Source: Forficula auricularia
Lineage: Eukaryota; Arthropoda; Insecta; Dermaptera; Forficulidae
Direction of reading: 5' to 3'
Assembly: GCA_024734495.1 (NCBI GenBank)
Contig: JALMQS010000435.1
Coordinates: 434,001 to 498,000, forward strand
Length of the DNA stretch: 64,000 nt
The translations under genes were made by a program, and so were the position numbers. Of this stretch, positions 15,001 to 27,400 are shown piece by piece (position 1 is the stretch's first letter; each line of letters opens with the position of its first letter). Below the pieces are notes generated by a model, which was given only the letters and a program-made list of their open reading frames with translations, was not told the origin of the DNA and searched no databases.

Positions 15001-18000
15001 AGTGAATCTCAAATATAAATTCAAATTAAAAAAGATAAATTTCGATCTCTTTTTACTTAATATTTATTTTGATCATTGACTAAATGTCTCTGTCGATGTG
15101 TGTGTGTGTGTGTGTATGTATTTAAACACCACTATTGATCAAGGTAGTAATTAAAATATCTCCTTGATATAAATAGTAATTCATTTTTGAGAAAATTTTT
15201 ACTTTTTTCAAATGAAAATTTGTCATTTTGGACAACGGAGTATATAAAAGAGTGAATCTCAAATATAAATTCAAATTAAAAAAGATAAATTTCGATCTCT
15301 TTTTACTTAATATTTATTTTGATCATTGACTAAATGTCTCTGTCGATGTGTGTGTGTGTGTGTGTATTTAAACCAACAATAGAATACTATTGATCAAGGT
15401 AGTAATTAAAATATCTCCTTGATATAAATAGTAATTCATTTTTGAGAAAATTTTTACTTTTTTCAAATGAAAATTTGTCATTTTGGACAACGGAGTATAT
15501 AAAAGAGTGAATCTCAAATATAAATTCAAATTAAAAAAGATAAATTTCGATCTCTTTTTACTTAATATTTATTTTGATCATTGACTAAATGTCTCTGTCG
15601 ATGTGTGTGTGTGTGTGTATTTAAACACCAATAGAATACTATTGATCAAGGTAGTAATTAAAATATCTCCTTGATATAAATAGTAATTCATTTTTGAGAA
15701 AATTTTATCTTTTTTCAAATGAAAATTTGTCATTTTGGACAACGGAGTATATAAAAGAGTGAATCTCAAATATAAATTCAAATTAAAAATGATAAATTTC
15801 GATCTCTTTTTACTTAATATTTATTTTGATCATTGACTAAATGTCTCTGTCGATGTGTGTGTGTGTGTGTGTATTTAAACACCAATAGAATACTATTGAT
15901 CAAGGTAGTAATTAAAATATCTCCTTGATATAAATAGTAATTCATTTTTGAGAAAATTTTATCTTTTTTCAAATTAAAATTTGTCATTTTCGACCACAGG
16001 GTATATAAAAGAGTGAATCTCTAACCAAATTCAAATTAAAAATGATAAATTTCGATCTCTTTTTACTTAATATTTATTTTGATCATTGACTAAATGTCTC
16101 TGCTTCAGATGTGTGTGTGTGTGTGTGTGTGTCTATTTAAACACCAATAGAATACTATTGATCAAGGTAGTAATTAAAATATCTCCTTGATATAAATAGT
16201 AATTCATTTTTGAGAAAATTTTTACTTTTTTCAAATGAAAATTTGTCATTTTGGACAACGGAGTATATAAAAGAGTGAATCTCAAATATAAATTCAAATT
16301 AAAAAAGATAAATTTCGATCTCTTTTTACTTAATATTTATTTTGATCATTGACTAAATGTCTCTGTCGATGTGTGTGTGTGTGTGTGTATTTAAACACCA
16401 CTATTGATCAAGGTAGTAATTAAAATATCTCCTTGATATAAATAGTAATTCATTTTTGAGAAAATTTTTACTTTTTTCAAATGAAAATTTGTCATTTTGG
16501 ACAACGGAGTATATAAAAGAGTGAATCTCAAATATAAATTCAAATTAAAAAAGATAAATTTCGATCTCTTTTTACTTAATATTTATTTTGATCATTGACT
16601 AAATGTCTCTGTCGATGTGTGTGTGTGTGTGTGTATTTAAACCAACAATAGAATACTATTGATCAAGGTAGTAATTAAAATATCTCCTTGATATAAATAG
16701 TAATTCATTTTTGAGAAAATTTTATCTTTTTTCAAATGAAAATTTGTCATTTTGGACAACGGAGTATATAAAAGAGTGAATCTCAAATATAAATTCAAAT
16801 TAAAAATGATAAATTTCGATCTCTTTTTACTTAATATTTATTTTGATTATTGACTAAATGTCTCTGTCGATGTGTGTGTGTGTGTGTATGTATTTAAACA
16901 CCAATAGAATACTATTGATCAAGGTAGTAATTAAAATATCTCCTTGATATAAATAGTAATTCATTTTTGAGAAAATTTTATCTTTTTTCAAATTAAAATT
17001 TGACATTTTCGACCACAGGGTATATAAAAGAGTGAATCTCTAACCAAATTCAAATTAAAAATGATAAATTTCGATCTCTTTTTACTTAATATTTATTTTG
17101 ATTATTCACTAAATGTCTCTGTCGATGTGTGTGTGTGTGTGTATGTATTTAAACACCAATAGAATACTATTGATCAAGGTAGTAATTAAAATATCTCCTT
17201 GATATAAATAGTAATTCATTTTTGAGAAAATTTTATCTTTTTTCAAATGAAAATTTGTCATTTTGGACAACGGAGTATATAAAAGAGTGAATCTCAAATA
17301 TAAATTCAAATTAAAAATGATAAATTTCGATCTCTTTTTACTTAATATTTATTTTGATTATTCACTAAATGTTCTCTGTCGATGTGTGTGTGTGTGTGTG
17401 TGTATTTAAACACCAATAGAATACTATTGATCAAGGTAGTAATTAAAATATCTCCTTGATATAAATAGTAATTCATTTTTGAGAAAATTTTATCTTTTTT
17501 TCAAATTAAAATTTGACATTTTCGACCACAGGGTATATAAAAGAGTGAATCTCTAACCAAATTCAAATTAAAAATGATAAATTTCGATCTCTTTTTACTT
17601 AATATTTATTTTGATTATTCACTAAATGTCTCTGTCGATGTGTGTGTGTGTGTGTGTATGTATTTAAACACCAATAGAATACTATTGATCAAGGTAGTAA
17701 TTAAAATATCTCCTTGATATAAATAGTAATTCATTTTTGAGAAAATTTTATCTTTTTTCAAATTAAAATTTGTCATTTTCGACCACAGGGTATATAAAAG
17801 AGTGAATCTCTAACCAAATTCAAATTAAAAATGATAAATTTCGGTCTCTTTTTACTTAATATTTATTTTGATCATTGACTAAATGTCTCTGTCGATGTGT
17901 GTGTGTGTGTGTGTATTTAAACCAACAATAGAATACTATTGATCAAGGTGGTAATTAAAATATCTCCTTGATATAAATAGTAATTCATTTTTGAGAAAAT

Positions 18001-19060
18001 TTTATCTTTTTTCAAATTAAAATTTGTCATTTTCGACCACAGGGTATATAAAAGAGTGAATCTCTAACCAAATTCAAATTAAAAATGATAAATTTCGGTC
18101 TCTTTTTACTTAATATTTTTTTTGATTATTCACTAAATGTCTCTGTCGATGTGTGTGTGTGTGTGTGTGTGTATTTAAACCAACAATAGAATACTATTGA
18201 TCAAGGTAGTAATTAAAATATCTCCTTGATATAAATAGTAATTCATTTTGAGAAAATTTTATCTTTTTTCAAATTAAAATTTGTCATTTTCGACCACAGG
18301 GTATATAAAAGAGTGAATCTCTAACCAAATTCAAATTAAAAATGATAAATTTCGGTCTCTTTTTACTTAATATTTTTTTTGATTATTCACTAAATGTCTC
18401 TGTCGATGTGTGTGTGTGTGTGTGTGTATTTAAACTAACAATAGAATACTATTGATCAAGGTAGTAATTAAAATATCTCCTTGATATAAATAGTAATTCA
18501 TTTTTGAGAAAATTTTATCTTTTTTCAAATTAAAATTTGTCATTTTCGACCACAGGGTATATAAAAGAGTGAATCTCTAACCAAATTCAAATTAAAAATG
18601 ATAAATTTCGGTCTCTTTTTACTTAATATTTTTTTTGATTATTCACTAAATGTCTCTGTCGATGTGTGTGTGTGTGTGTGTGTATTTAAACTAACAATAG
18701 AATACTATTGATCAAGGTAGTAATTAAAATATCTCCTTGATATAAATAGTAATTCATTTTTGAGAAAATTTTATCTTTTTTCAAATTAAAATTTGTCATT
18801 TTCGACCACAGGGTATATAAAAGAGTGAATCTCTAACCAAATTCAAATTAAAAATGATAAATTTCGGTCTCTTTTTACTTAATATTTTTTTTGATTATTC
18901 ACTAAATGTCTCTGTCGATGTGTGTGTGTGTGTGTACATGTATTTAAACACCACTATTGACTGCTGCAGTAATTAAAATATCTCCTTGATATAAATAGTA
19001 ATTCATTTTTGAGAAAATTTTATCTTTTTTCAAATTAAAATTCTGACATTTTCGACCACA
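1..19060. repeat. Satellite DNA array, ~252-bp unit, ~75 copies
   Basis: Head-to-tail repeats fill the whole stretch without interruption and already run at base 1, so the array extends upstream. Units are about 249-258 bp; much of the length change comes from a (TG)n tract in each unit. Each unit also holds a TATA-box-like GTATATAAAAG and three short dyads: CAATAG-n4-CTATTG, ATCAAGG...CCTTGAT and CAAATT-AA-AATTTG. Two subfamilies are visible. Type A has CTCTAACCAAATTC and CGACCACAGGG. Type B has CTCAAATATAAATTC and GGACAACGGAG. Type A predominates at about 1-2770, 6850-10600 and 17750-19060; mixed or alternating A/B fills about 2770-6850 and 10600-17750. Antisense open frames of 66-73 codons recur once per unit and are by-products of repetition, not genes. 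Confidence 0.97.
18900..19060. repeat. Diverged terminal satellite unit
   Basis: The last unit before the gap differs from its neighbours. The CAATAGAATACTATTG dyad is lost, GATCAAGGTAG is replaced by GACTGCTGCAG, and the TG tract is broken by ACATG. Diverged units of this kind are usual at the edge of a satellite array, which suggests the real boundary lies close to the gap. Confidence 0.6.
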
Positions 19061-19160
19061 NNNNNNNNNNNNNNNNNNNNNNNNNNNNNNNNNNNNNNNN
19101 NNNNNNNNNNNNNNNNNNNNNNNNNNNNNNNNNNNNNNNNNNNNNNNNNNNNNNNNNNNN
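19061..19160. other. Assembly gap (100 N)
   Basis: Exactly 100 unknown bases, the usual placeholder for a gap of unknown size. It separates the satellite from the retrotransposon, so their adjacency and distance are not established. Confidence 0.99.
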
Positions 19161-21020
19161 TCCCCTTTCCTCTTATATATATTGACAATAAGAGAGTGCT
19201 TGAAGTCAGCAGGGAGACTTTTCAGAATCCCAGATTTGTTTAAATAGGGTGAGAATTTGATTAAGTATTGGAGTACCACCACACTTATAGATTTCAATTG
19301 GTAAGCCATCTTGTCCAGGTGCTTTGTTGTTCTTAAGCTGTAGGGTAGCCATGCTAATCTCATCTGATGTTGGGTAGAGAGCTAGCTCCCCCTCACTTGA
19401 TATTGAGGGATTTGGTTGATAGCTTGTAGATTCACCGTTGATGTAGTGTTCAGAAGATCTTGGTAGTACTCTCTCCAACGTGCTGTTATATCAGAGTCCT
19501 GCCTCAATAAAACCCCCTCCCTGTTCTTAATGGGGCAGCTCCGATTCCAAGTGGGCCCATATACGATATTTATGGCTTTGTAGAATGCACTAGCATTATT
19601 CTGATCAGCCAGCTCTTGGATTTCTTTGGCTTTTTGCCGGAACCAGTTGTTCTTGAGTTGGCGGGTTAGGCGTTGCACAAGGGCCTTAGATCTACGATAT
19701 TCGGTTCTCAGATTTGTGTCATTAGGTTTTCGAAGAGTACGCTTGAATAGCTCATTTTTCTCCTTGATTGCAGCTTCAATTATATTAGTATTTTCATTAA
19801 ACCAATCGGGATTTGCTTTCTTGGAAGCAGGACCAAGCACCTTATCAGCTGCAGCGCTAAGGCACTTTTTGATGGTGTCCCAATTGTTTTCCACTGAACT
19901 ATCACTTGGCTGAGGGTGAATCTGTAGTTCAGCTTGGACCTCATTGAGAAAGTTTGTTTTAGTGTCTGAGGATTTTAGTTTCATGATATCATATCGTGGT
20001 TGTTTCATTCTGGTTGTTGATGATCTGTTAGTATACCTGGGTTGAACTGCTAGTTTACACAAGAGCAGTCGATGGTCGGTGTCACATTCAGCTGCCCTAT
20101 AGACTCTGGTCAAGTGGACAAATTTCCGATCCCGCTGTCTCACAATAATGTGGTCAAGAGCATGCCAATGGGTGGATCTTGGGTGCCTCCAGGTGCCTTT
20201 GTAGATATCTTTTAGTTGAAACAGAGTATTTGTAATAACTAAGTTGTGCGATGCGCAAAGTGTTAGTAGCAATTCTCCATTTCCATTCATCTTGCCAATA
20301 CTGTGCCTTCCAATAACTCCACTCCATGCCTCAAAGTTCTGGCCAACCCGTGCATTGAAATCACCAAGAAGTACAACACTCTCACTGCTTGGGATATTGT
20401 CCAGCGTTGAGCCAAGTAGATTATAGAAGGCTTCTTTAACATTGTCCTCAGCCTGGAGAGTCGGAGCATATATGCTGATAAAGTTGATTGGTCTTCCCTT
20501 GGGGGTGTCGAGTCTCAGGGTTGCAATACGCTCATTAATTCCAACAGGAATAGATTTGGATTTGGCTAGGAGAGTATTCTTGATGGCAAAGCCTACTCCG
20601 TGCTGCCTGGGCTGATCTTTACTTAGACCTTTCCAGAAATATGTATAGTTCTTCTCAGAGATGGTGCCCTCTTCATGTAAACGAGTCTCACTTAACGCTG
20701 CAATATCTATGTTGTATCTATAGAGTTCCCGATCTATTATTGCAGTCCGACGCTCAGGGCAGTTGTTGTTGTCTATCATTGTACGTACATTCCATGATGC
20801 AACTTTTAAGACGGAAGGGCGCTTCATACGGCGTTGATTTTTCGAAAACCTAGACAGGGTTTCCCCCCCGGAGATCCGATTGGGGGAATTTACTCCGGAA
20901 ACATTTACTCCTGTCAGGTTCATCATATGTATTTAGTTTGTTGGTGAAAAAGGGGTGGGGATGTTTGGTGATGAATGAGGGTGACTGTGCATAGGCTAGC
21001 ATAGTCATGCACAGTCACCT
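19161..21020 (-). mobile_element. Non-LTR retrotransposon, endonuclease + start of RT, truncated
   Basis: A LINE lies on the minus strand. The long frame (19382-20926, 514 aa) is an APE-type endonuclease. Its motifs in order are ASWNVRT near residue 43, LSETRL, LLGDFNAR, a Trp-rich stretch ending LDHIIV, and CDTDHRLLL, followed by a linker. A frame change in the G run at about 19388-19392 moves into a second frame holding the start of a reverse transcriptase (KAPGQDGLPIEIYK at about 19310). A further one-base shift near 19215 leads to a frame that runs into the assembly gap. The RT palm is not seen. The 5' end lies near 21020, where two 12-base arms (GTGACTGTGCAT and its complement) flank a 14-base loop. 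Clade is uncertain (CR1- or RTE-like). The copy is degraded, or its homopolymers are mis-sequenced. Confidence 0.85.
20981..21018. repeat. Inverted repeat at the 5' end of the LINE
   Basis: The arms GTGACTGTGCAT and ATGCACAGTCAC are perfectly complementary around a 14-base centre. They sit where the minus-strand LINE appears to start, so the RNA would begin with a hairpin. Confidence 0.6.
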
Positions 21021-22868
21021 GAGGGACAATAAATAAAATTAAAAAAATAATATGTTCACTGTTCTGTTCGCAATTAAAAATATCTAAAGATTATAAAATG
21101 TATTACGAATTATAATAAAATTATGAATATATATTTTTGTAATCTTTTAAAAATACAAATAAAACAAGAGGATTTAGATTCAGAAAACTGCAACGATACA
21201 CTTATTTTTTATTATTTCCCCCATTCAGATAGAAATAAATTGAGGTAAAATAATTTAAAATTTTTTTGACTATTAAATGAAGTCAAAATAAGTTTTTAAA
21301 AATAATTGAAAAGCAAAATTGATTTTTTTTATATCTCTATAACTTTTCTTCAACTTAAACCACTTATTATGTAACTAGATTAAATAAATAAACAGGTCAA
21401 CTGCGCGAGGGGGTGGAATATAAAAGGGGCGAGAGGGGGGGGACAATGTAATCTTATGTTCAAAGGGGATTGGGCTTTATTTAATTTTACGTTAATGTTT
21501 TTATTATTATGTTCTTATTTTGTATCTGCTTCGACTTGTTTTATGGCGGTTCGGGTGTGTCATCTCAGTGCTGATCCAAGTTCGGCGTCCCTATAATGAA
21601 GAATGATATGTATGTGACTGTGAAGAATGTGAGGATGTGGACTTCCTGGTGCTTATATCTAGAAATAATTATAATACTGACCAGCAATTAACAGAGAGAA
21701 TGAGATGTTTATTCTTGTATCGTTACAATTAAGAGAGGCGAGATAGAGAAATGTTTCCTTTGTAGTCTCCCAGTTGCAGTGGAGAGGCCTGTGTGGGTGT
21801 GGGTGTCTGTGTGTTTTTTTTTTTTTTTTTTTTAGAGGTTTAGGAAATGCCTTCGACCATGACATAATAATTTTCATACCTGCTGAGTGTCGGACTTGCA
21901 CCGACTAAACCCTTTCCTCTACGGACTTTTAATTCCCCCGCAGGACGACCGCTAGGTATTGCATCGCGGGGAGGCCTTAGCCGTAGCTCTTGCTTCCGTT
22001 TCGTTTAGACTACGTGTCTGTGTGTGTGTGTGCGCGTGTGTGTGTGTGTGTGTGTAGGCTCTACACTATGAACACTGTTGACGCCGACGTGGTATTTTGC
22101 TTGTAGACGTTCCGATGCGGAAGAACGGCTGGCGAAGGTAATATATTTATATATATCAGGTTTGAGGACCGAATCCGAAGGTGTGCTTCTCTGGTGGCTC
22201 AATGTATATAATTGTATATATTTAGCGGTGTGCGCTTCGTACGCCAGTACCTTTTCCTCAAGAAGGACGTATATCAAATAAAATGAAGTAACCGCCTTGT
22301 GCAACTTAGGCCGCTCGATGAAGAAGGAAAATGTATATATGGAGAATTTGCAGTTATTCGCTCTCTCTGATAGTAATAATGATAAAAGTCTCTCTCCGGT
22401 GGCTCGGAATAGAATAGTTAGTGTTCTGCTTTGTCTCTTGCCTAGAGAAGACTCGGAATAGACCCTATGTGTATCCTGCCTCAGAGAAGACTGCTTTGTG
22501 TGTCTTACTCTCTCTGAACTCTGAACTGGTCGGTCATTCCTCTCTCGTTATGCTCTTAATGATATAATTATTGGTCAATGAATACCCATTATACCCGGAA
22601 CCCATCAGGCTCCCTTGTTCTACTATTCAATAATTTACATACATATTTATATATAAAATTCCAAAATAAAAATATAGACATTGTAATTGTTTGACTTTTG
22701 AACAATTCTCTGCGTTATCGCAAGACCATTGCAAGTGTTTAAACTAAAGGAAAAAGGGTATTTGAAATTAAAAAGAAATTCGCATATATAAGTATAAAAC
22801 AAATCATTTATTTAATAAAAACTATTTAATATAATTAAAATTAGTAAACAATTCAATATAATATGTAT
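21021..22868. other. Gene-free stretch with simple repeats
   Basis: No protein-coding signal was recognised. The first part is AT-rich. A 21-T run at about 21812-21832 precedes a more GC-rich block (to about 22010) that reads, on the minus strand, like the 3' end of a poly-A retroposon. A (GT)n microsatellite follows at about 22018-22055. The remainder to 22868 is unassigned. Confidence 0.6.
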
Positions 22869-22873
22869 ATTAA

Positions 22874-24046
22874 GGGTGATCCTTAATTTGTCGACTTTCG
22901 AATTTTAATAAACGCATAGGTATATCTCTATTTTGTTCCAAATAAAGTGTGATGTTTTATCTCCATGTTTAAACATAAAATCGCTTTAGTTTACTTATTT
23001 ACTTTATTACCATTCAAAATGGGAAGAAGAACGTCCATTTTGGATGAAAAATAAAATACATAGTTATATTTTCTTTTAGCAAATTTTGCCTGGTTTCAAA
23101 TTTTTGTTCTGGTTATAATGGTACATTGAAGATATTGAACTGATAAATATGTTTTAAATACGATGTTTAAAAAATTTTGAATCCCTTTAGTGAAAAAATA
23201 CAGGTATTTTCAATTTAAAATTTCAATCGCTGTGGGGGCACGGGTTAAGGTAGTTGTTTCACCATATGGGTTTTTTAGGATTTTTTTGAAATTTAAACAG
23301 ATTATTATTTAAATACTTGAGCATCGATTGGTGGCAAAACGAAATTTATGAACAATATAGTTTCGGATATTTAAATTTCAAAGATAGAGTTTTTCACATT
23401 GCACTATACGGGATATCGGAAAGTTTGCATACATATTTAATTATAATTAAGAAACCCTTCTTATCATGGTTATAAAAAACTAAACCAACATTAAACAATA
23501 ACTAATATATTTTTTAAGAAAATTTTAATTCATAGTTACAACACAGTTTCTGAGATAATAATGAATAAATAATGAAAAATTTACACTAAAAAGAAGCTGG
23601 CAACAACGCATGCATTTAACCTAAAAAGTGTGTTAACTTTACTACTTTTTTTTGAGGTTTTTTCGCTTCAGCCATTGTCACAACAGCTTTCACTCGGTTA
23701 TTAAGAACTTTTTGTTTTATAAATCGACCTTTATAATGTATTTGATCTGTCATTTCTATGATAAAAATATTCAAGCTAGGACAATGTTGCCAGGTTTGTC
23801 AAACGAGCACGGAATTGGCTAGTAGTGGTACATAAACAGCCAAAAGTTTTAGGCATATGAATTATGAATCCTTATTGTCTGTTCTATATTTTCTAGCATT
23901 AACTTTTTACTAGTATTGTCGTGAAACAGCTACCTTAATATTAAAATATTGAAATAAAACTTTGCATACTTTATCTTTTGGGCTTTTGGAACAAAATAGG
24001 GGTGTGCTTATATCAAAATTCAAAAGTCTACAAAACAAGGACCACT
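22874..24046. mobile_element. DNA transposon with TTAA flanks (outer element)
   Basis: Both ends are flanked by TTAA (22870-22873 and 24047-24050). The termini are imperfect inverted repeats (GGGTGATCCTTAATTTGT against the complement of ACAAAACAAGGACCACT). TTAA flanks are the piggyBac-type target site. No transposase is readable. It hosts the element at 23249-23934. Confidence 0.55.
23249..23934. mobile_element. Nested TTAA-flanked element, copy 1
   Basis: It has terminal inverted repeats GGTAGTTGTTTCAC and GTGAAACAGCTACC between TTAA sites. It lies inside the 22874-24046 element and is therefore younger. A second copy is at about 32420-33109. No open transposase frame is seen, so it is non-autonomous, of piggyBac-like or unknown superfamily. 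Confidence 0.6.
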
Positions 24047-24326
24047 TTAATATGTAGGTATATATTAATAAAAAAGTATAAACCTCTTATTGCATATAGA
24101 GGCATTTTGCAATGGGTCCCTTGCCTCGTGTTTGACGGTTAACCCCCCCGAAAATAACCAAATAAAGTCGAGTTAACTCTGAAATTTCTTTTATGCATCT
24201 CCAATAAGTTCCATTTACGGATAAAAATCTGCCTTATTCCCTATGTAACCTGCCCTTAGACATAATATTTATCCAAATCCCATTTATATAATATAATATA
24301 TCTATTCTTTCTAAGAAAAATCAATT

Positions 24327-24478
24327 TTATATTTTTGAAGCGTTTCCTTTGCTTCTCTCAGTTAGCATATACACAAATTTATGGACTTCATCATAATAAG
24401 GATTAAGTTCTGTTTTAATTCGATCAAACCATGCTTTTAGACGTGGTCTTCCATCAGTCGGGTTATAATCGGCCAATT
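24327..24478 (-). CDS. GSTT: GST theta terminal exon 5b (duplicate)
   Basis: It encodes (K)[17 protein letters not shown]... and ends KGNASKI followed by TAA, the more typical theta C-terminus. The acceptor is TTTCAG. It pairs with exon 4b 3.3 kb upstream across an intron that holds the mitochondrial insert. Confidence 0.88.
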
Positions 24479-27400
24479 CTGAAAAAAATATTATAAATGA
24501 TTATTTTAAAAATATTCATCATAAGGAAGTGTTTGCCTTCATCAAATTCTATCCATTATATAATTTACCTATCTAAAATTAAAATCCCTTATTATCAGAG
24601 TCCGGATTATTTTGCAATTGCAAATTTTATTTGCGTGGTTATAAAGCTAACTTTAGGAAAATAATATTTATTTACACTATAATTCTGCTGAGAATGAAAT
24701 ACAATATATTATTGTTACTGCCACTGAAAGAGGAGACAGAGGGGAATATCGCATTGGATTTCCTTCACTGACTTTTCAAAACTCCGAAGAAGGAGGGAAT
24801 AGCCTCCGAAACGTCGGTTTATGAATAAAAAGATAGTATAAATTATCTTCATCTTTATTTGGACTGCCTCATCAATATCCACTCAATTTCACTTATCAGT
24901 CCGTCTCCAAAAATTACTTCAATCTTAATATTTATTTATTTTTACAACAATAGAAGTTTTACAATCCATATTATTCAACTACACAGCCAGTTAGATACAT
25001 TTAGAAGTAGAGACGAGATTTGTATGCATTTGCTTTATTTTTAAATTGCCTGCTTTTTTAAGCAGTTGACTTAATATCTTTCGAAATTAGTTCATTTAGA
25101 CGCTATTAAACCCATATTTATGGATAAATGCATATTATTGAATGAAATATTTTGATAATAAAGCGTGTAAAAACAATTTTCATGTAGAAACTTCACCAGA
25201 CGTTGAGATATGTAAGGCTCCAGAGAACAGTTAAAAAAAAGAATTTTTTTTAAAGATCATCAACGGGTCCTTGTTAGATCTCCCCACCCGGCTAATATCT
25301 CAGCTTGGTGAAATTTCGGTTCTCTATTGGGAATGTGTTTGGGGGTTCAAATAGTTACAGGCCTTTTTCTGGCTATACACTACGTGGCTCATATTGATTA
25401 TGCCTTTGCTAGTGTGGTGCACATCTGCCGTGACGTAAACTACGGTTGACTTTTACGTACCCTTCATGCCAATGGAGCTTCAGTATTTTTTGTTTGCTTA
25501 TACCTTCATGTTGGCCGAGGGATGTATTACGGTTCATATGTATTGATTGAAACTTGAACCATAGGGGTTTTGATCTTATTTATGGTAATAGGGACAGCCT
25601 TAATGGGATACGTTTTACCTTGAATGCAAATATCTTTTTGAGGGGCAACCGTTATTACTAATTTAGTGTCTGCAATCCCCTACTTGGGGACTGGAATCGT
25701 CGAGTGAATTTGAGGAGGGTTTGCTGTAGACAACGCAACTCTCACCCGATTTTTCACAATTCACTTTCTTCTTCCATTTGTTGTCACCGCTATGGTATTA
25801 ATCCATTTGCTCTTTTTTCATCAAACAGGCTCTAATAACCCCTTGGGGGTTAATAGTAACATCGACAAGATCCCCTTTCATCCTTATTTTTCCTCCAAGG
25901 ACAGCTTCGGAATCATTGTAACCTTATTAGAACATAACAGTTCTCTTAGGCCTTACATATCTCAACGATTGGTGAATTTTCTACATGAAAATTGTTTTTA
26001 TCAAAATACCAATTATTAAAATCAATTTTTTTTTTTTTTAATAAGAAAAATTATTTTTATTAAAATTAATTTTAATTTAAATGACTGTAGAGAATTTTTT
26101 TAATGTTTCTTTATTTTATATTGTTTATATATACCTACCTCTAAGTCTATTTTTGTTCCTATTGGTTTTCGAAAATTGAGAAACGTTTTTATTTCTTATT
26201 TTTGTTTTTGTTTTTTATGTAAAAAAAATTTCATTAAAGTAAAAAATATTAATTATTTTATATGTAATTAATAATTATACTTTTATAAAAATAAAATTAC
26301 TGAAAGGACTCAATTATTAAAATTCTTCCAAACGATGCGAGGTATATAGAATTTGGATTTCATGACGACACAATCATTCTGGCCTGGTCATTTAATAGTT
26401 TCGGATCCATAAATGCCCTACCTTATACCAACAGTTTAATCCATGTACTGATAACACAGAAATAGACTGAGGATGGCGAAGCATGTTCCCTGAAACGTTT
26501 CTTTTTCTGTTACAATTAAATCAACAACCAAGATAAGAACAATTTTTTATTTATAGAAAATTCCTTCTGTTAAAAACTGATATCCTACATCTGATCTCAA
26601 CTTGTGACTATATACCTCGCATCGTTTGGAAGAATTTTAATTACTTATACTTTTGTTTCATACATACAACAAATTTTCTTTTACCTTTTTTTCTACCTTA
26701 CCAATTAATTATTTATTATAATGTTGAAAAATAATAATTTTTTTATTTTATTTATTTTTCTGTTAGAGCTTTTTGTAATACGTTAACATTACATAAATTA
26801 TCCATGCTTCGCATTGGATAAATTGAAAATAATTGGATGATATATATTAACTAATTCATTCTAATTAGGTTGCCATGGCAACTACAATCTATTAAAAGTT
26901 ACATCATTGCATATTTACATTTTTTTTTTTTGGCTTTTCGGCCTTTCTAGCCATAAGCCAATTTACGATACTAATTATATTTTTTCTAAATTTGTGGTCA
27001 GATTTTAGCTGGATGCCTCGAGTCGGATTCGAACCCACCCGGTTAGCAGATTTACATATTTTGAATATTAGATATGTATTATTATAACATCTGTGTTGAA
27101 CATGCGGTGATATGACTCTATATTTTACCCCTATCGTAATCTTATCGAAGTTTCCAATGCACGTAATTTACCCTATTGAGTTGCGCGTTTAAGTATTTTA
27201 TTGATAGTTTCATATCATTGGTGGTAGGTGAAGCCAAGGCCGTAGCCAGCAGCGGTTAGAATCCCCCCCTCGAAATTTCGAGGTAAAAATAGAAGTTTTA
27301 CCGGATACAAATTTAATTTAAAAAAAGCAATCTGGACATCTGGGAGGCCATGTATCCTACTCCTAGGAGTATATCCATACTCCCCTAACCCATCGGTGGA

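Noticed and set aside
4132..17309. Repeated antisense open frames of 66-73 codons (MNLYLRFTLL...) and plus-strand frames in the satellite
   Set aside because: They recur once per satellite unit, end in the translated TG tract, and have no family similarity. They are by-products of the repeat.
1..19060. CRISPR-like array
   Set aside because: Direct repeats are contiguous long monomers without unique spacers, in a eukaryotic genome; this is satellite DNA.
1..19060. CENP-B box in the satellite
   Set aside because: I looked for the TTCG...CGGG pattern in several units and did not find it.
25792..26019. 75-codon frame under the standard code
   Set aside because: It is the stop-free end of the mitochondrial cytochrome b insert, plus flanking sequence, not a nuclear gene.
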